Under the pieces are notes generated by a model. It had not been told where the DNA came from. It did not search any database and saw only the letters and a list, made by a program, of their open reading frames with translations. Shown piece by piece: positions 20,312 to 29,217 of a stretch of 64,000 bases of DNA; the first letter of the stretch is position 1; each line of letters opens with the position of its first letter. A program made the translations under genes and the position numbers. Source of the DNA: JAUZPB01 sp037140715 (GTDB taxonomy: Bacteria; Bacteroidota; Ignavibacteria; Ignavibacteriales; SURF-24); the NCBI GenBank assembly GCA_037140715.1, contig JBAXDX010000001.1, positions 14,141 through 78,140 on the forward strand. The letters run 5' to 3'.

Positions 20312-20525
20312 GAAACTCATCGTTTCGCTATATCCAAATCATACTCAGGTTTGTAAATATTTTTGTATAGCTGAGGAAAACAAACATCAGATGAATATGT
20401 TTTTTTTGCTCCAGCAGAGATAAGAGCGCTGCCCTCCTTGCCTATATTAGTGAGACAAAAAATACAGATAAAATAAGACTGAGGGTAAAGGAGAGAATAA
20501 AGTGATAAGTCATAGTGTAAATACC

Positions 20526-20578
20526 GAAACATCTGAAACGGAAGGATCCCGAAGGGCGGGTGGAGTTTCAGATGTTTC
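20526..20578 (+). repeat. REP-like perfect hairpin
   Basis: 14-bp arms GAAACATCTGAAAC / GTTTCAGATGTTTC, loop of 25 bp containing GGATCCCGAAGGGCGGG. It has the size and GC-rich loop of repetitive extragenic palindromes. No RAYT transposase is in the window. Confidence 0.75.
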
Positions 20579-20781
20579 ATCGCAAAAAAAAGCAGTCCCG
20601 GATTCAGAGGTAAAAGTACCGGTAAGATGCCCCAGGTATATAGAGAACTTTAAGCAGGAAGTCCTGAAACATGTCTGTGAATTACGAGGGGGTTATAGAA
20701 ACACAACTAATTTTATTCATATGATTTACTTTGTGGCGGGTAAATTAAAGTATGATTACCCACTATAAACAACATAGACCC

Positions 20782-20825
20782 AAAAATAATTGTCGTCAAC
20801 CGGTAATTCTAAATGTCGCTAATCA
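20782..20825 (+). repeat. Direct repeat R2, right copy
   Basis: Matches 16928-16971 at 40 of 44 positions in the same orientation, and lies 11 bp beyond the darG stop codon. Together the copies look like a duplicated boundary of the inserted restriction-modification segment. Confidence 0.9.
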
Positions 20826-20836
20826 AATTGTAAAAG

Positions 20837-21880
20837 CTAATAATTGTATAAGTAATTTTGGAATTCTTTTAATCGCGCATAAGTAACCTTAATATATTCA
20901 GGCTTCATTATGTTTCTTTTTCTTTCATTCCATTCATATACTTTTGTTACCGCAGCTTCGTAATTGTCCAATAATGAAGGGTCTTCATTAATTACGAAAT
21001 CAACTGTTGACAGCAATTCCATGCCAAAAGGAAATTCAAACCCTTCGATTAATGAATAAACCTTTTCTAATCTGTCTTTTTGTTCATCAGAGCAATTTTC
21101 ATTTGTAAATAAATCAACAACAGACAGCATTTCTTTTTTAAGAGTGATACAATCAAAAGGTTTTGCATCCTTAAATTTCATTCCGTCAAGATAAGTCCCG
21201 TCCATATCGCTTAATACATGAACTAATTTACCGGCATAGGGACCATAAAGATTTCTTTGATAATCCAGTCGAAGATTTTCGCCAAATCTTTGAAGAAAAT
21301 AGACTAATTTTTGAGCTTCAAGCAAAGTAAGGTCTGTCCGATAACGGTTTAGAATCATAAGAACTAATGCTCTGACCTTAGTCAGTTTGGGAGGTCTCGC
21401 ATTTATCAGAATATTATTATAAGCACTTTCTGAAGGCTCGTATATTATTACATCAAGGTCTTCAATACCAGACATATTATTTAGAATTATCTGCTTCACT
21501 TCGTCCCAGTTTAACCCTCCGTTACCACATCCTAAAGGCGGAATGGCAACAGACTTTATTGAGTAATTTTTAATTACTTCTTTAAGATTAACAAGCCCGG
21601 TTTCAATATAATCAATTTTAGACGGGTTCCTCCAATGTTTCTTGGTGGGAAAATTGATTATATATCGTGGTTTAGTAATCTGTGTGGTTTCTGTTACAAA
21701 CATTTTACCGATGTCAAGCTTATTGGTTTTAGCGGCATTTTCATAAAGTTTAAAGTTATAAGGATACATCTTCTTAAATTGAATAGCTATTCCCTTGCCC
21801 ATAACCCCCATAGTATTTATGGTATTTACGATTGCATCGGTTTCGGACTCTAATATATTTCCTTTCACAAATCGTATCAT
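20837..21880 (-). CDS. darG: DarG-type macrodomain antitoxin (ADP-ribosyl-DNA hydrolase)
   Basis: 347 aa. N-terminal macrodomain (1-150) with the DarG-type signature VNTINTMGVMGKGIAIQFKK and the loop IPPLGCGNGGLNW; in the family it removes ADP-ribose from thymidine in DNA. The C-terminal half (about 165-347; VRALVLMILNRYRTDLTLLEAQKLVYFLQ, LYGPYAGKL) matches the domain that binds and inhibits DarT. The ATG at 21880 overlaps the stop of the upstream toxin frame (TAATG), the coupling expected in darTG operons. The toxin is reduced to a stub, so this is an orphan antitoxin. Confidence 0.88.
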   Translation of the reverse strand: MIRFVKGNILESETDAIVNTINTMGVMGKGIAIQFKKMYPYNFKLYENAAKTNKLDIGKMFVTETTQITKPRYIINFPTKKHWRNPSKIDYIETGLVNLKEVIKNYSIKSVAIPPLGCGNGGLNWDEVKQIILNNMSGIEDLDVIIYEPSESAYNNILINARPPKLTKVRALVLMILNRYRTDLTLLEAQKLVYFLQRFGENLRLDYQRNLYGPYAGKLVHVLSDMDGTYLDGMKFKDAKPFDCITLKKEMLSVVDLFTNENCSDEQKDRLEKVYSLIEGFEFPFGMELLSTVDFVINEDPSLLDNYEAAVTKVYEWNERKRNIMKPEYIKVTYARLKEFQNYLYNY

Positions 21881-22128
21881 TAAAAATACCACCTTTCTTG
21901 TTTTTTGACTATTATTTTTAGTCCCGTTTTTCCTGCTTCTTTTTCAATGTAATTTAGCATTTTATCATTATAAGAAGCAATGCCCGATATAGAGTTTGCC
22001 GGGAAGCAGGAGAATTTAAGAGTTTCCAGTAGCTGCCCGTAAAACCCCGGTACCTGTTTTTGTCCGGAGAGCCGCACAGAGCAAAGAAACAGGACTGCCA
22101 TGAACGGCAGAGACGGGCAGTAATTCAC
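21880..22128 (-). pseudogene. C-terminal stub of DarT toxin
   Basis: The open frame is 82 codons, but only the last 35 or so (GIASYNDKMLNYIEKEAGK, ending in ...KIIVKKQERWYF) resemble the C-terminus of DarT ADP-ribosyltransferases, which typically end in an aromatic WYY/WYF-like tail. The catalytic core (about 170 residues) is missing. Upstream codons (LPFMAVLFLCSVRLSGQKQ) show no similarity to DarT and run into the 21-bp-type repeat sequence. The stop overlaps the darG start. Confidence 0.6.
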
Positions 22129-22176
22129 TTCAAAGCTGAAAGGCAGGAATAATTTCAGGGATAAAAGTAATGAAAT

Positions 22177-22215
22177 AATTCACTCCGTTTAGATGTGAAT
22201 TCGGATGATTAAAGG
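22177..22215 (+). repeat. Direct repeat R1, right copy
   Basis: 38/39 match to 16842-16880. It sits between the darT stub and the first glycan gene and marks the right edge of the accessory island. Weak 21-bp spacing seems to continue leftward from it to about 22000. Confidence 0.9.
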
Positions 22216-22231
22216 GAATTTGCTACGCACT

Positions 22232-23470
22232 CTAATAATGAGACGAAAACAGTTCGAAATATTTCCGGCTCATATCTTTAAGCGAAAAATTCTCCGCGGC
22301 ATAAGCGCGTGCGCTGCCGGATAATTCCTGCAGACGGGTTTCATCGAACAACAACCGGACGGTTTTTTCTGCGAAGTCATTTAAATCAAAAGGCTTAATC
22401 AGGCGGCCTGAGATATTATCTTTAATAATTTCACCGCAGCCACCTATATCAAAAGTAATAGCCGGAGTTCCGCATGAGACTGCCTCTACAAGAGCGTTCG
22501 ACAGATTATCCGCCTTCGTTGGAAAGACAAGCATATCGGCAGCCGAAAGACACAGGCGCATCTTCACTTCATCCTGAACATAACCTGCGCTGTGAATGCG
22601 GAAATTCTTCAGCTCAGATATTTCCTCTATTTCTCCAAGTCCCAGTATCAGCAGGTGAATCTCAGTTTTAGCCATTGAGCCGATTAATTTCAGAATCTGA
22701 ATAAGGTCGCGTCCTCCTTTGTAAATATTCTTGCTGAGCTTTTCGGCGCTAAACATAAGCGTTTTTGCTTCACGCGGAATATTAAGCTCTTCGCGCGCCC
22801 GCGCCTTATCCATAGGAGAAAAAATCTCCAAATCAAGTCCGTTAAAAATATGACGCACCTCGCGGCCTTCAAGCACGGGGCTTTGTATGGCAAGGTTGTA
22901 AAGCCATTTGGAAGGAGCAACGAAACTGACATTGGAAGCTGCGTATATACGCTTTTTCTGTCTTAAAAGAAAACTCCCCGTGTTAATGCCGAGCGCGGGG
23001 AAAGATTTGGCATTCGAACGGCTGTTTTTCATTTCTTTCCATGATTCATCTCCGAAAGTATGGGCAGAGTTGCCTGTGAATGTCCACATATCGTGCATTG
23101 TCCAGACAATAGGGGCTTGTTTCGAGAGTTCAGCAATCATCGGTGTTTCAAAATATCCGCCCAATGTGTTATGCAGACTTATGATATCAGGTTTTAGCTC
23201 CTTAACTTTTTGCCTGATTATCTTAGGTGATACGGGCAGGTACTGATACTGAAGTCCTAATGCATTGGAGAAGACATTAAACCAGCGCTCAAAGGACTGG
23301 TCGAAGCCGTTTTGACGCGTGGCAAATACATTGGGTTTGTCGGAACGTTTGGTCCTTACTACAAAATAGTTATCAGTATGGCAATATTTTTCCAGTCCGC
23401 TGCCCAGCCGGGTAGCTGCAATAGCCGATCCGCCTATTACATCCGATATGTTTATGAATAGTATCTTCAA
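22232..23470 (-). CDS. Glycosyltransferase family 4
   Basis: 412 aa GT-B enzyme. N-terminal Rossmann half: KILFINISDVIGGSAIAATRL, SLHNTLGGYF and TMHDMWTFTGNSAH, typical of WcaC-like colanic-acid-type transferases. C-terminal half with LMFSAEKL, a KGGRDL region, and the donor-binding LVEAVSCGTPAITFDIGG with the family's E-x7-E-like motif ending in CGEI. No membrane segment. It is the rightmost-transcribed member of the minus-strand glycan cluster; donor and acceptor unknown. Confidence 0.9.
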   Translation of the reverse strand: MKILFINISDVIGGSAIAATRLGSGLEKYCHTDNYFVVRTKRSDKPNVFATRQNGFDQSFERWFNVFSNALGLQYQYLPVSPKIIRQKVKELKPDIISLHNTLGGYFETPMIAELSKQAPIVWTMHDMWTFTGNSAHTFGDESWKEMKNSRSNAKSFPALGINTGSFLLRQKKRIYAASNVSFVAPSKWLYNLAIQSPVLEGREVRHIFNGLDLEIFSPMDKARAREELNIPREAKTLMFSAEKLSKNIYKGGRDLIQILKLIGSMAKTEIHLLILGLGEIEEISELKNFRIHSAGYVQDEVKMRLCLSAADMLVFPTKADNLSNALVEAVSCGTPAITFDIGGCGEIIKDNISGRLIKPFDLNDFAEKTVRLLFDETRLQELSGSARAYAAENFSLKDMSRKYFELFSSHY

Positions 23471-23562
23471 AAGATTTCTTTTCCCGTTGCAAAGTCAAAT
23501 TATTTAATTCCCCCCCAAGCACCGTACTGATTCTCAGCTTATGTGGTAAGTTAAAATACAGT

Positions 23563-23787
23563 CTAATTATCTTTGAGGTGCTGACGCAACACAAATCTTT
23601 GTATATCTACATTATGCAGATCGTCTTCTACTGAAATTTTGATGCTGTCAAGTTTTGTTGTAGGTATCTCCTCAACTATTCTTTTATACTTATCGAATTT
23701 AGCCCACTTGGGAAAATAAAATGCTGTATATTTTACCTGAATGCCAGACTTTGAATAATTACAATGCATATTTGTAAGTCTGCCCAA
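23563..23787 (-). CDS. Small hypothetical protein or gene remnant
   Basis: 74 codons, containing YTAFYFPKWAKFDKYKRIVE and KISVEDDLHNVDIQRFVLRQ. I do not recognise it. It lies in a 535-bp gap (23471-24005) between two glycan genes and its start is unsupported, so it may be the tail of a lost gene. The rest of the gap shows a run of eight C (about 23512) and nothing else I can name. Confidence 0.25.
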   Translation of the reverse strand: MGRLTNMHCNYSKSGIQVKYTAFYFPKWAKFDKYKRIVEEIPTTKLDSIKISVEDDLHNVDIQRFVLRQHLKDN

Positions 23788-24005
23788 TTTTTATGACCGT
23801 ATCGGGAATGCTTGTAATTGATATTCCCATACCGAATGCTACTGACTTTTGAAAAATATAAAATTTAGCGAAATTTTCAGGTTATCTGTATTCTGAAATT
23901 AGCAGTCACCTGCAAAGCGAATAAGAAAAAACCGAGAATAGAGACTATAACTACAATTGCGATTAAATCTATAATTGCCAAAATTGAATAAATCTCAAAG
24001 TTCTA

Positions 24006-25826
24006 TCAAAAGTCAGTAGCATTCATTCCCATACCTGCAATTGAGTTGATATTCCAGCTGACTGAAACAGTATCCATATCATTATAGACCAGAGCTGTTA
24101 CTTTGTTCTGTCCGAGGTCATACTTTAGCGAATTATATGTAAAGGATTTAGATTTTGCCTCTGAAACAATACTGCCATTTACAGCCCACGCGAAGTTCAC
24201 GTCTTCATCATAATAGCCTTTGGCGTCAATCCTAAATGTCTGGCTCTTTCCATACTGCAGGTCGAGGTCACGGCTATTAAACGACATCCGCGCGCCAAGA
24301 CGGGTATCATTTATAACTGTAAAAGGCGCCCACTGCGTTATTTCAGGAGGATAATTGTTCTTAAGAAAATGGTCGAGCACATTCTTAGTAATGATTGATA
24401 CTTTTGAATCATTTTCATAAAGTCCCCAGACCCACCTGATAGTAGCAGCATTAAAAACAAATCCCGCACCTGTTTTTTTATATTTAAATATTCCCATCGT
24501 TGCCCAATCCTTGACTAAGTCTTTAGATTCATGATTAGCAGGGCTGATACCGAGTATAGAATAATTCAGCGGAGATTGATCTGTCCCAGTCGGAACTGGT
24601 CTGCCATCAGTATATTTAAATAGAGTGGCATCACATTCATAACCTACGATTGATGAATCCTGCCTGTAGCCGAGTGTGTCTCCGTCTTTCAGTCCAGAGT
24701 TCTTGAATACCCAGTTCTGCGTGTTATGCAGTATATAGCCGCCATAACCCTTTTTCCATATCAGGCATCCTATGTCTTGATTTTGTCCATGATAATTTAT
24801 CTGTCCGCCGTGTTCATAACTAACACCAATAAACGGATTTTCCCGCTGGGTTCTATACCATTCGATAGTATTCAGACTTGGATTGGGAAAACCGAAGAGA
24901 TCTTCCCAGTCGCGATGTTTATAGCAGACAAAAGTTCTATAGTTATTCTCAAACCGTATCTGCCACCAGCAGGTATTGCCGCTCATGCACATCCAGTTAC
25001 CGCCAGCATTTACAAAGTTTGTTACATTCTCTCTCATACCATGGCTCCAGTATTCATCATGACCACAGGTAAGCAACACTTTATGAGTATTCAGGTAAGC
25101 GGAATCATTGTCCAGTTCGAGACTGCCTATTACGTCCACATCATCGCCATAACCGTATTTCTCCAGCCAGCGTATCAGTTTCGCATCATAAGCATAGAAA
25201 CTTCCTCGGTTAACACCAGTATGCACGTTCAGATTCATCGGTCTGTTGAATGAGAGCTTTACCGAATAATTAACTCCGTTATTTCCACCACTGCTATAGG
25301 CTGGATAAGAGCTTTTGCCGCCAAACATGTTATACGCCTGGTAGGTGGCAGTCGCACAAGCCACAAGCACTTTGCTTCTTTTAGTAACATCCTTTTCCTT
25401 GACAAAGAAAAGAACAGGATTGATAGTGTCACTTAAGGTAGGAAATTCGGCTATGTAGGCTCCGGCTCTCCAGTTGTCGGGAATCTTGAAATTCTCTACC
25501 GTAACAGGCCAGTTACAGCCTTTAACATAAACCTCATCGTTTTCCTTTACCTCCATTATTCCCCCCTTAAGATTTGGTATATCCTGAACCCATTCTTTGG
25601 TCTTTCCATATCTGTATATCTTAAGAGTAAAAGGGTTCTGAAATGTAGAGATGTAAAAACTTATGGTTTCTCCCTGATACGCGCTGTGTACAGACGAATA
25701 GCCGCCTTCCTGAAGCCCAACGCCAAAATTCGTTATTTTTAACGGCTGAGCACAGGATTTGATTAAGATAATCAGGATAACCAGCAAAAAACAAATTAAC
25801 AAAATATTCCTGTAGTGACTATTCAT
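24006..25826 (-). CDS. Exported N,N-dimethylformamidase beta-subunit-like protein
   Basis: 606 aa. An N-terminal hydrophobic segment (ILLICFLLVILIILIKSC) acts as signal peptide or anchor; the Cys has a Lys at -2, unusual for a lipobox. A beta-rich domain follows (about 30-130), then the large domain seen in dimethylformamidase beta subunits (about 130-480): VACATATYQAYNMFGGKSSY, LTCGHDEYWSHGMRENV, NAGGNWMCMSGNTCWWQIRF. An Ig-like C-terminal module (about 500-590) follows. The GHDEYWS and SGN motifs suggest a glutamine-amidotransferase-like fold. Its place among sugar transferases suggests a role on the surface glycan rather than in DMF breakdown; that is inference. Confidence 0.75.
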   Translation of the reverse strand: MNSHYRNILLICFLLVILIILIKSCAQPLKITNFGVGLQEGGYSSVHSAYQGETISFYISTFQNPFTLKIYRYGKTKEWVQDIPNLKGGIMEVKENDEVYVKGCNWPVTVENFKIPDNWRAGAYIAEFPTLSDTINPVLFFVKEKDVTKRSKVLVACATATYQAYNMFGGKSSYPAYSSGGNNGVNYSVKLSFNRPMNLNVHTGVNRGSFYAYDAKLIRWLEKYGYGDDVDVIGSLELDNDSAYLNTHKVLLTCGHDEYWSHGMRENVTNFVNAGGNWMCMSGNTCWWQIRFENNYRTFVCYKHRDWEDLFGFPNPSLNTIEWYRTQRENPFIGVSYEHGGQINYHGQNQDIGCLIWKKGYGGYILHNTQNWVFKNSGLKDGDTLGYRQDSSIVGYECDATLFKYTDGRPVPTGTDQSPLNYSILGISPANHESKDLVKDWATMGIFKYKKTGAGFVFNAATIRWVWGLYENDSKVSIITKNVLDHFLKNNYPPEITQWAPFTVINDTRLGARMSFNSRDLDLQYGKSQTFRIDAKGYYDEDVNFAWAVNGSIVSEAKSKSFTYNSLKYDLGQNKVTALVYNDMDTVSVSWNINSIAGMGMNATDF

Positions 25827-26031
25827 ATTAACCTCTTGACATAGCTTTTAATAATTTTAACTATCTGATTTTACAAAGATTTAGAACGCCTAAATATTTG
25901 TAAAATATGTATATAGACAACGCCAATTGTAAGATGAAAACCAGGCTTTTAGTTTCCGGATTCAAAAGTTAATCTATTAAAGACGCTGTTTTTTAAAGAG
26001 TTACTGAAATATTTTGGTAATGCCAAATTGA

Positions 26032-26076
26032 GCGTACGACCAATTTCTATTTAAGAGGGAAATTGGTCATACACCC
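26032..26076 (+). repeat. Short hairpin of the GGTGTACGAC repeat family
   Basis: The arms GCGTACGACCAATTTC and GAAATTGGTCATACACCC are nearly complementary with a 10-bp loop region. The right arm read on the minus strand matches the left end of the 46959-47093 element at about 22 of 26 positions, so the two belong to one family. It sits in a 273-bp gap and may also end transcription of the methyltransferase gene. Confidence 0.7.
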
Positions 26077-26099
26077 AGTAAACTAAACTATGATTTCAT

Positions 26100-26864
26100 T
26101 TATTTCACAGAGGCAATAAGAGCAAGTTCTGAAAACATTTTAGGCCACTTAGCCGCGAGGTAATGAGTAATCACCTTGCCAAATATATTCTTTGTACTGT
26201 AACCGGCCGTTTTAACAATATCAAACCCGCATCTTTCAAACAACATCTTCGACAAAGCGCTGTATGTAAAATAGTGGAGGTGCCCTTCATCGTATAAATC
26301 CACCGGTTCATTATCGTATGTTGTAAGTCCTTCATTTTTTGAAGCGGTAGACGGAAATATTCCGCGCAGAAGTTTCAGTCGCCTGTGATAGATAGCCATG
26401 TTCGGAGTATCTATATAAACAAAGCCTCCGGGTTTTAACATCCGGCGTATCTTCTGCATTGCGCCCAAAGGATCAGTAAGATGCTCGATGAGCGCAACCA
26501 TTATAACCGCGTCATACTTTGGAAGAGTTTCAACAGGAATGTTTTCGCAATTAATTTGTATCACGTTAATTTTTGTATTTGTGATACTTTTCTTCATACC
26601 TTCAACGCGACTGTCGGAGAAGTCGCTGATTGTGTAAGAGTCAAAATTAATGTTGACCCCGGCAAAACTGCGCGCAAGGGTTCCATCACCCGCACCAAGT
26701 TCAAGTATATCACCGCCCTTAAACGTATTGACAAAATATTTTAAGCACGATTCAATTCTTGTTTGCGGAAATTTTTTCAGTTCGCATATTCCATCTGCTT
26801 TCTTGCTGATTTCGCTTTTATATTTATCGTTGTAATGTTTTATTAATCTCTGTTGCGTCTGCAT
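26100..26864 (-). CDS. SAM-dependent methyltransferase (class I)
   Basis: 254 aa. Motif I is ILELGAGDGTLARSFA (about residues 55-70), followed by the acidic strand end in YTISDFSDSRV. YDAVIMVALIEHLTDPLGAM and KPGGFVYIDTPN are the usual post-motifs of small-molecule methyltransferases (UbiG/Methyltransf_11-like). It sits 20 bp downstream of a glycosyltransferase gene in the same orientation, so it probably methylates a sugar or lipid-linked intermediate of the glycan. Confidence 0.85.
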   Translation of the reverse strand: MQTQQRLIKHYNDKYKSEISKKADGICELKKFPQTRIESCLKYFVNTFKGGDILELGAGDGTLARSFAGVNINFDSYTISDFSDSRVEGMKKSITNTKINVIQINCENIPVETLPKYDAVIMVALIEHLTDPLGAMQKIRRMLKPGGFVYIDTPNMAIYHRRLKLLRGIFPSTASKNEGLTTYDNEPVDLYDEGHLHYFTYSALSKMLFERCGFDIVKTAGYSTKNIFGKVITHYLAAKWPKMFSELALIASVK

Positions 26865-26884
26865 GATTTTACCTGTATAATTAT

Positions 26885-28033
26885 TTATTTCATAACTTCT
26901 TCAAGATAACAGAGGAACTGACTGAAGACGTTATCATAAGAATGTTCTGTTAAAGTTCTTTGCTGACCAGCTGCTGCAATGGCTTTGCGTTCGTCTTCGT
27001 GAGAAAGAAGATATTTAATCTTTTCAAGGCATTCATCAAATGATTTATATGTTACGATTTCCTTTTCTGGCTCGAAGAAGTCTGAGATATTTTCTTTCCA
27101 GTCGGTAAGCAAACATGTGCCTGTGCCAGTAGCCTCGAAGAGCCTCATGTTGCCCCCCTTCTTAAGCTGAAGATCTCCGTGTGTATTAATGGTTATCTTG
27201 GAATCTGCCAATACTTGATACATATCGAGACCGTAGATAGAGTTATTACTGATATTATCAATGTAGCTGGAATAATAAATATCCTTCCACTGCCCATTAC
27301 GCACCAGTTTGGAGAGTGACCAGAGACTATTCACCAGTCCTTTACGCAGTATCGAAGGGGACCAGATGTCTATGTGGACTTTCTTCGTAAGATCTGTTAT
27401 CAGCTTAAGACGCTGGCTGTGCAGGCCTTTGAACGGATAGAACGAACCCACAAAGGAAACGTCATATTTTAGTTCTCGCTGTTTTATCTTATTTAGTATC
27501 TTTTTCTCGAACGCGTATGGAAGAAAATAAACTTTATAGCCGTGCTCTTTGTAATAATCTAAGGTATGATGGAAACATGAGAGCATAATATCACAACCCA
27601 AAAAGAATTCGGACTGATGTTTTCCAGTGCCGTCATAGCCTAGTACATATTTAAGACTTGGTGTATTTTTGCGCAGACGCAGACGTGATTGGGAACTTAT
27701 ATCTCCGTGCGAAAACCAGATATCGGGCTTATACTCGGCAAGCTGAGCTTCAAGTATAACTTCCTGCCAGTTGCTTTTGTTATAACTAATGTTGTGTTCT
27801 TTTGCCCACTGCTTTTGCATTATCTCGTTGTTAAATATTATTTCTCTGACCTCAAAATTGTCCGTTGCTTCAAGATGGCTCTTCCAAAAGTCAGACCAGC
27901 CGTAGCAGTCCGACATGATACGCTTGTACTGCTCATCATAGGATGCATCCTTTAATTTTTTCTCCGCCTGATAAAGGTTTACTATATAATATTTATAGTA
28001 CGATGATGTCTTAATGAGTTTTATCTTATTCAT
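26885..28033 (-). CDS. CgeB-like glycosyltransferase
   Basis: 382 aa. The C-terminal half carries the Glyco_trans_1_2 (CgeB-type) features: KYDVSFVGSFYPFKGLHSQR, ITINTHGDLQLKKGGNMRLFEATGTGTCLLTDW and the terminal helix. The N-terminal half has KPDIWFSHGD and LKYVLGYDGTGKHQSEFFLG. Such enzymes often act in spore, surface or antigen glycosylation. It lies 26 bp from the next glycosyltransferase gene in the same operon. Confidence 0.82.
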   Translation of the reverse strand: MNKIKLIKTSSYYKYYIVNLYQAEKKLKDASYDEQYKRIMSDCYGWSDFWKSHLEATDNFEVREIIFNNEIMQKQWAKEHNISYNKSNWQEVILEAQLAEYKPDIWFSHGDISSQSRLRLRKNTPSLKYVLGYDGTGKHQSEFFLGCDIMLSCFHHTLDYYKEHGYKVYFLPYAFEKKILNKIKQRELKYDVSFVGSFYPFKGLHSQRLKLITDLTKKVHIDIWSPSILRKGLVNSLWSLSKLVRNGQWKDIYYSSYIDNISNNSIYGLDMYQVLADSKITINTHGDLQLKKGGNMRLFEATGTGTCLLTDWKENISDFFEPEKEIVTYKSFDECLEKIKYLLSHEDERKAIAAAGQQRTLTEHSYDNVFSQFLCYLEEVMK

Positions 28034-28059
28034 CTATAGCTCCTGTATTAATTCAAAAA

Positions 28060-29217
28060 TCATTTCAGCTTTTTGTAAATATTCCCGGGCGAGAATAGCA
28101 ACGAGTTTTTCTTTGCTTCTTCCTTCAGATGGCGAAGCTTTTCTTTGTTTGTAATAATCTCGTTCAGTATATTTCTTAATTCTCTGGCACCCGTGTATGC
28201 GACAGTTGAACTCTTAAGCTCTTCGAATATATCATAGCCGGACACAACCAACCCTGGCTTCGCGTAATGAATAAGCGTAAATGTAAAGCCGGTTTCTTTT
28301 GTCTTGCCGTATATGCTCAGTTTATCAATTACTACTTTCATATTGCCAAGTACAATATCCGTTGAGGCAAAGTGTTCGTCATATTCTTCAAAGGGAATAA
28401 ACTTTTCAGAGAAATATTTTATCTTTATCCCTTTAGATATAAGCCTGTCGGCTTCAGCCTTAATGGACAGTCCGCCTTCATATTCGGCTATGCTGCCTAA
28501 GAGTAAAAGTTCAATTTTATCTTTAAAGAAATCTATATCGCTCTCAAGCGCCGTAAAGACGGTAGTATAATCGCGCCTCATAGTTGAAAGCTTGCCGGGA
28601 ATGCTTACTTTAAGAATTGTGTTGGCTCCGGACTTATCTGCAAGGTTCTTATTATAAACAGAAAATGGAATTACCTCTGTCTTCCCGGCTGGAACGATGT
28701 AGCTTAACTTCGGTCTGAGGTTTTCGCTCAGTACTACGAACTTTCCATTTGACTGAAGCTGTTTGTTAAGTATTTTTTTTCGCCAGTAAGGATAGATTAA
28801 ATATTTTTTTAAATTATATATGAGGCTTAAGTTTGAAAAGCTGAACAAAAAGCAGTTAATATTATAGCCAAAACTGAAATTAGACCATTCATCAATATTG
28901 TGAATGAGCAACACTACCTGAGAATTAAATTTGGCAGAGTAAAACTCTTTGAAATATTTTTCAAGCGTAATGATGTAAAGTTTATCTATCTGAAAACTCC
29001 CAATCCTTTTGAAGAAATGACTAAGAGACTCAACTTCATCTTTCGTTACCACATGAACATTTTTCTTATCCTTTACAACAGGAGTAATTATTCCAGAACC
29101 ATAGCGGTGGGTAAAAATAAATATTTCATTTTTACAGTCTGAGGCAAAGACTTCCATTACCGATTCAACAAGAGTAAAGTGTCCAAGGGGCATAACTTCA
29201 ATTATTCCGACTTTCAT
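28060..29217 (-). CDS. Glycosyltransferase-like protein (GT-B type)
   Basis: About 385 aa from the ATG at 29217, which overlaps the stop of the upstream FkbM gene (TAATG); a longer frame to 29325 would run far into that gene. It shows VGIIEVMPLGHFTLVESVME, LLIHNIDEW, GKFVVLSENLRPKLSYI, an LKVSIPGKLSTMRRDY strand at the inter-domain position and LVVSGYDIFEEL near the end. The layout is that of a two-domain GT-B sugar transferase, though no single family motif is decisive. Confidence 0.65.
   Translation of the reverse strand: MKVGIIEVMPLGHFTLVESVMEVFASDCKNEIFIFTHRYGSGIITPVVKDKKNVHVVTKDEVESLSHFFKRIGSFQIDKLYIITLEKYFKEFYSAKFNSQVVLLIHNIDEWSNFSFGYNINCFLFSFSNLSLIYNLKKYLIYPYWRKKILNKQLQSNGKFVVLSENLRPKLSYIVPAGKTEVIPFSVYNKNLADKSGANTILKVSIPGKLSTMRRDYTTVFTALESDIDFFKDKIELLLLGSIAEYEGGLSIKAEADRLISKGIKIKYFSEKFIPFEEYDEHFASTDIVLGNMKVVIDKLSIYGKTKETGFTFTLIHYAKPGLVVSGYDIFEELKSSTVAYTGARELRNILNEIITNKEKLRHLKEEAKKNSLLFSPGNIYKKLK

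Larger units (their letters stand above)
20312..20836 (+). other. Gap with a REP-like hairpin, an unrecognised small ORF and repeat R2
   Basis: It holds a perfect hairpin: GAAACATCTGAAAC (20526-20539) and its complement (20565-20578) around a GC-rich loop. An 88-codon plus-strand frame at 20502-20768 runs through the hairpin and ends VAGKLKYDYPL. I do not recognise it, and its overlap with the hairpin makes a real gene doubtful. The right copy of R2 lies at 20782-20825, just after the darG stop. Confidence 0.5.

Noticed and set aside
20502..20768. 88-codon plus-strand ORF
   Set aside because: It runs through a perfect REP-like hairpin, has no recognisable domain and no clear start signal.
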